In this document: piece by piece, positions 61,493-64,000 of the stretch
Layout of the letters: each line of letters begins with the position of its first letter
How positions within the stretch are numbered: position 1 is the stretch's first letter
Assembly (NCBI GenBank): GCA_046295975.1
Contig: JBKBMG010000029.1
Coordinates: 1 to 64,000 of the forward strand
Source of the DNA: UBA2357 sp046295975
Lineage (GTDB): Bacteria > Pseudomonadota > Gammaproteobacteria > Burkholderiales > Rhodocyclaceae
Reading direction: 5' to 3'
Length of the DNA stretch: 64,000 bases
Notes under the pieces: generated by a model
What the model saw: only the letters and a program-made list of their open reading frames with translations
The model's database searches: none
What the model was told of the DNA's origin: nothing
Made by a program: the position numbers and the translations under genes

Positions 61493-61498
61493 ATTATA
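61493..61498 (-). promoter_or_regulatory. -10 box of ahcY
   Basis: A perfect TATAAT on the minus strand, with +1 predicted at about 61486, exactly at the 5' edge of the SAH riboswitch. No good -35 was seen at 17 bp. Confidence 0.65.
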
Positions 61499-61545
61499 GC
61501 CGCTTTCGCCCGGCCTGCATGGCGTGGCGAGGGCGGCATGTCGGC

Positions 61546-62631
61546 TCAGCCGCCCGAGGATGTGCGGTTGCTGTGGCGCATGAAGCTGACGATCAAGGTG
61601 ATGACGGTGATCGGCATCACGTAGCCGAGCATGATTCCGGAAAACATCGGCAGGGCGTCGTGCTGCTGCGCGGCCAGCACCAGGTAGGCGGTGTAGGCGG
61701 CGTAGTAGCCCAGGAACACGCCACCTTCCCAGCGGGCGATCTCGCGGCCCGAAATCATGATCGGCAGGCAGGCGAAAGCGACGGCAAGCATGACCCACAG
61801 GTCGAAGTTGCGTGCCGCCTCCGACACCGGAATGCCGCCGGCCGATACCAGGCCGGTGGTGCCGATGACGGCGAAGATGTTGAAGACGTTGCTGCCGACC
61901 ACGTTGCCGACGGCAATGTCGCGCTGACCGCGCAATGCGGCGATGATGGAGGTGGCAATCTCGGGCATCGAGGTGCCGACCGCCACCACGGTGAGGCCGA
62001 TCACCAGGTCGCTGACGCCGAAGGCCTGGGCGAATGCCACTGCCGCACCCACCAACCAGTCCGAGCCCAGCACCAGCAGACCCAGGCCGGCGACGATGAG
62101 CAAGACTTGTACCGACCAGTGGCGGTCCCAGCTCGCGTCAGACGGCATGTCGGCGGCGAACTCCGCTTCCGTTTCGCGCGAGGCGCGGCGCGACTGGCGA
62201 ATCAGGAATACCGTATAGCCGATCACCAGCAGGAACAGTACGCCGCCTTCCAGGCGCGTGATCGTGCCATCCAGCGCCATGACCACCATCAGCACCATGG
62301 CGCCGATCATGATGGGGATCTCCTGGCGGATGATTTGCTCGGCCACCAGCAGCGGCGCGATGACGGCGGAGATACCGAGGATGAGCAGGATGTTGGCGAT
62401 GTTGCTGCCCACCACGTTGCCGATGGCCAGATCAGGGCTGCCCGACAGCGAGGCGCCCACCGAGACGGCAAGTTCCGGTGCACTGGTGCCGAAGGCGACC
62501 ACGGTCAGCCCCACCACCAGCGGCGACACCCCCAGCGACAGGGCAAAGCGCGAGGCACCGCGCACCAGCGCCTCGGCGCCCACAACGAGGGTGACGAGTC
62601 CGAGCATGAAGAACAGGGCGTGGGTGAGCAT
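61546..62631 (-). CDS. Calcium/sodium antiporter (CaCA family, YrbG-like)
   Basis: 361 residues with about ten membrane segments in two inverted repeats. Each has the CaCA signature: GLTVVAFGTSAPELAVSV (about residues 41-58) and GLTVVAVGTSMPEIATSI (about 215-232), followed by GNVVGSN in both. It exchanges Ca2+ for Na+ (or another cation) across the inner membrane. It lies between metK and ahcY on the same strand; the relation to the methyl cycle is unlikely to be functional. Confidence 0.92.
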   Translation of the reverse strand: MLTHALFFMLGLVTLVVGAEALVRGASRFALSLGVSPLVVGLTVVAFGTSAPELAVSVGASLSGSPDLAIGNVVGSNIANILLILGISAVIAPLLVAEQIIRQEIPIMIGAMVLMVVMALDGTITRLEGGVLFLLVIGYTVFLIRQSRRASRETEAEFAADMPSDASWDRHWSVQVLLIVAGLGLLVLGSDWLVGAAVAFAQAFGVSDLVIGLTVVAVGTSMPEIATSIIAALRGQRDIAVGNVVGSNVFNIFAVIGTTGLVSAGGIPVSEAARNFDLWVMLAVAFACLPIMISGREIARWEGGVFLGYYAAYTAYLVLAAQQHDALPMFSGIMLGYVMPITVITLIVSFMRHSNRTSSGG

Positions 62632-62732
62632 GGCGGGTGGGGGCTGACGGAGGCGAGGGTTGGTGGTGGTGATGAGTGGTGGTGGCGATGAAACGGGCTG
62701 ATGACGAGGCGCGGTCGAGGGGAGGCCGCCGG

Positions 62733-62755
62733 GCGCGCCGCCCCGGAGGGCGCGC
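62733..62755 (-). terminator. Hairpin downstream of metK
   Basis: GCGCGCC (62733-62739) and GGCGCGC (62749-62755) form a 7-bp GC stem with a 9-nt loop, about 42 bp past the metK stop on the minus strand. No T-run, so efficiency is doubtful. The rest of the 165-bp gap is GGT-rich and holds nothing else. Confidence 0.4.
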
Positions 62756-62796
62756 GCTGGGTTTGCGGCGACTTGCTGGGCCTTGCGGCGCGGGGG

Positions 62797-63963
62797 TTAC
62801 AGCCCTGCGTCGGCGCGCAGCGCCGCTGCCTTGTCGGTGTTTTCCCAGGTGAACTCGGGTTCGTCGCGGCCGAAGTGACCGTAGGCTGCGGTCTTGGCGT
62901 AGATCGGGCGCAGCAGGTCCAGCGTCTGGATGATGGCCTTGGGGCGCAGGTCGAAATGCGTGTGCACCAGTTCGACGATGCGCTCCTCCGGAATGCGGCC
63001 GGTACCGAAGGTGTTGACCATCAGCGACACCGGCTTCGCGACCCCGATCGCGTAGGCGACCTGCACCTCGCACTTGTCCGCGAGTCCGGCCGCGACGATG
63101 TTCTTGGCCACGTAACGGCCGGCGTAGGCCGCCGAACGGTCGACCTTGGACGGATCCTTGCCGGAAAATGCGCCGCCGCCGTGATGGGCCGCACCGCCGT
63201 AGGTGTCCACGATGATCTTGCGTCCGGTCAGGCCGCAGTCGCCATGCGGGCCGCCGATGACGAAGCGGCCGGTGGGGTTGATCAGGTAGCGTACGTCGCC
63301 ACCGATCAGTTCGCTGGGCAGCACCGGCTTGATGATCTCCTCGATCACCGCCTCGGAGATTTGCGCGTGCGAGATGTCGGGATGGTGCTGGGTGGAGACG
63401 ACCACGGTGTCGATGGCGACCGGCTTGCCGTCCACATACTTCACCGTGAGCTGGCTCTTGGCGTCCGGGCGCAACCACGGCAGTCGGCCGTCCTTGCGCA
63501 GCTCCGCCTGGCGCTGCATGATCCGGTGGGCGTAGTAGACGGGCAGCGGCATCAGCGCCGGGGTTTCGTTGCAGGCGTAGCCGAACATCAGTCCCTGGTC
63601 GCCGGCACCCTGGTCGAGATCCAGCCCCTCGCCCTCGTTCACGCCCTGGGCGATGTCTGGCGACTGACGGTTGATCGCGGTGAGAATTGCGCAGCTCTTG
63701 TAGTCGAAACCGATGTCCGAGTCGTTGTAGCCGATGCGGCGGATCACGTCCTGGACGATCTCGCGGTAGTTCACATGCGCCTTGGTGGTGATTTCACCCG
63801 AGATCACCACCAGCCCGGTCGATACCAGGGTTTCGCAGGCGACGCGACCGGCCGGGTCTTCGGCGAGAATGGCGTCGAGAATGCCGTCCGATACCTGGTC
63901 GGCGACCTTGTCGGGATGCCCTTCGGAAACCGATTCCGAGGTGAAGAGAAAGGCGTTGCTCAT
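62797..63963 (-). CDS. metK: S-adenosylmethionine synthetase
   Basis: 388-residue enzyme forming S-adenosylmethionine from methionine and ATP. Seen: FTSESVSEGHPDKVADQ at the N-terminus, GDQGLMFGYA (the GAGDQG motif), GGGAFSGKDPSKVDRSAAY, and a C-terminal FGRDEPEFTWE. Length is usual for MetK (about 385-390). AAGGAG lies 7 nt before the ATG at 63963. Upstream sequence ends 37 bases later at the window edge, so the promoter is not visible. It supplies SAM for the methyltransferases, whose product SAH is recycled by ahcY. Confidence 0.97.
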   Translation of the reverse strand: MSNAFLFTSESVSEGHPDKVADQVSDGILDAILAEDPAGRVACETLVSTGLVVISGEITTKAHVNYREIVQDVIRRIGYNDSDIGFDYKSCAILTAINRQSPDIAQGVNEGEGLDLDQGAGDQGLMFGYACNETPALMPLPVYYAHRIMQRQAELRKDGRLPWLRPDAKSQLTVKYVDGKPVAIDTVVVSTQHHPDISHAQISEAVIEEIIKPVLPSELIGGDVRYLINPTGRFVIGGPHGDCGLTGRKIIVDTYGGAAHHGGGAFSGKDPSKVDRSAAYAGRYVAKNIVAAGLADKCEVQVAYAIGVAKPVSLMVNTFGTGRIPEERIVELVHTHFDLRPKAIIQTLDLLRPIYAKTAAYGHFGRDEPEFTWENTDKAAALRADAGL

Positions 63964-64000
63964 GTGCTGCTCCTTGAAACGAAAATCCCCGGTTTTTCCG

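Noticed and set aside
62657..62690. GGT-rich stretch as a functional repeat or G-quadruplex
   Set aside because: Irregular units and simple composition; it reads as low-complexity intergenic DNA.

Overview
The window looks like chromosomal DNA of a high-GC betaproteobacterium, most likely Rhodocyclales (Azoarcus/Thauera-like). This is inferred from gene content: a class I polyhydroxyalkanoate synthase, a TAXI-type TRAP transporter, a MerR-controlled leucine/isovalerate (liu) catabolic cluster, and an ahcY gene with a SAH riboswitch beside metK and metF. No rRNA, tRNA, CRISPR array, insertion sequence or prophage was recognised. All product names are family-level readings made by eye, without database searches.

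Layout. 0.1-1.3 kb: a lipid acyltransferase and acyl carrier protein pair, the edge of a cluster that continues off the left end. 1.5-7.9 kb: a TRAP-TAXI uptake system, D-amino acid dehydrogenase and a divergent LysR regulator. 8.0-13.3 kb: LpxH-like phosphoesterase plus glycosyltransferase, an EamA exporter divergent from an Lrp regulator, dgkA, and a BtuF-like protein. 13.5-15.5 kb: gamma-glutamyltransferase lipoprotein. 15.8-22.1 kb: an accessory block holding a DUF1444 protein, a small hydrophobic ORF, a SUKH-domain protein, an orphan PIN-domain protein, a YbaK-type deacylase and a complete retron. 22.2-25.1 kb: phaC and a metallo-beta-lactamase-fold hydrolase.

25.4-43.7 kb carries the liu pathway in pieces. 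The MerR regulator (LiuR-like) with its operator, thioesterase, isovaleryl-CoA dehydrogenase, thiolase and a second acyl-CoA dehydrogenase come first. Then comes an interruption (ArfB, PDDEXK nuclease, small membrane and enzyme genes, cold-shock protein, AraC regulator), followed by methylcrotonyl-CoA carboxylase (two subunits) and methylglutaconyl-CoA hydratase. A second interruption is an amidase/lipoprotein pair on the other strand, and HMG-CoA lyase ends the pathway. Together these enzymes would convert isovaleryl-CoA to acetyl-CoA and acetoacetate.

43.9-64 kb is mostly housekeeping: two DUF1289 proteins, an MBL hydrolase, rapZ, a NusG-II/Gx-transporter pair, a histidine phosphatase, a Na/Pi transporter coupled to a HerA-like ATPase, yebC, ruvC with a LexA-type box, an amidoligase, a LysR regulator and exporter, and the methyl-cycle genes metF, ahcY and metK with an S4-domain remnant and a CaCA exchanger between them.

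The most notable system is the retron at 20.33-22.11 kb. A -35/-10 promoter is followed at the predicted +1 by a 15-bp a1 arm. Then come two msr-like hairpins, a long msd-like hairpin and the matching a2 arm, 40 nt ahead of a 513-residue retron-type reverse transcriptase. That protein has an unusual N-terminal extension of about 200 residues, and there is no obvious separate effector gene.
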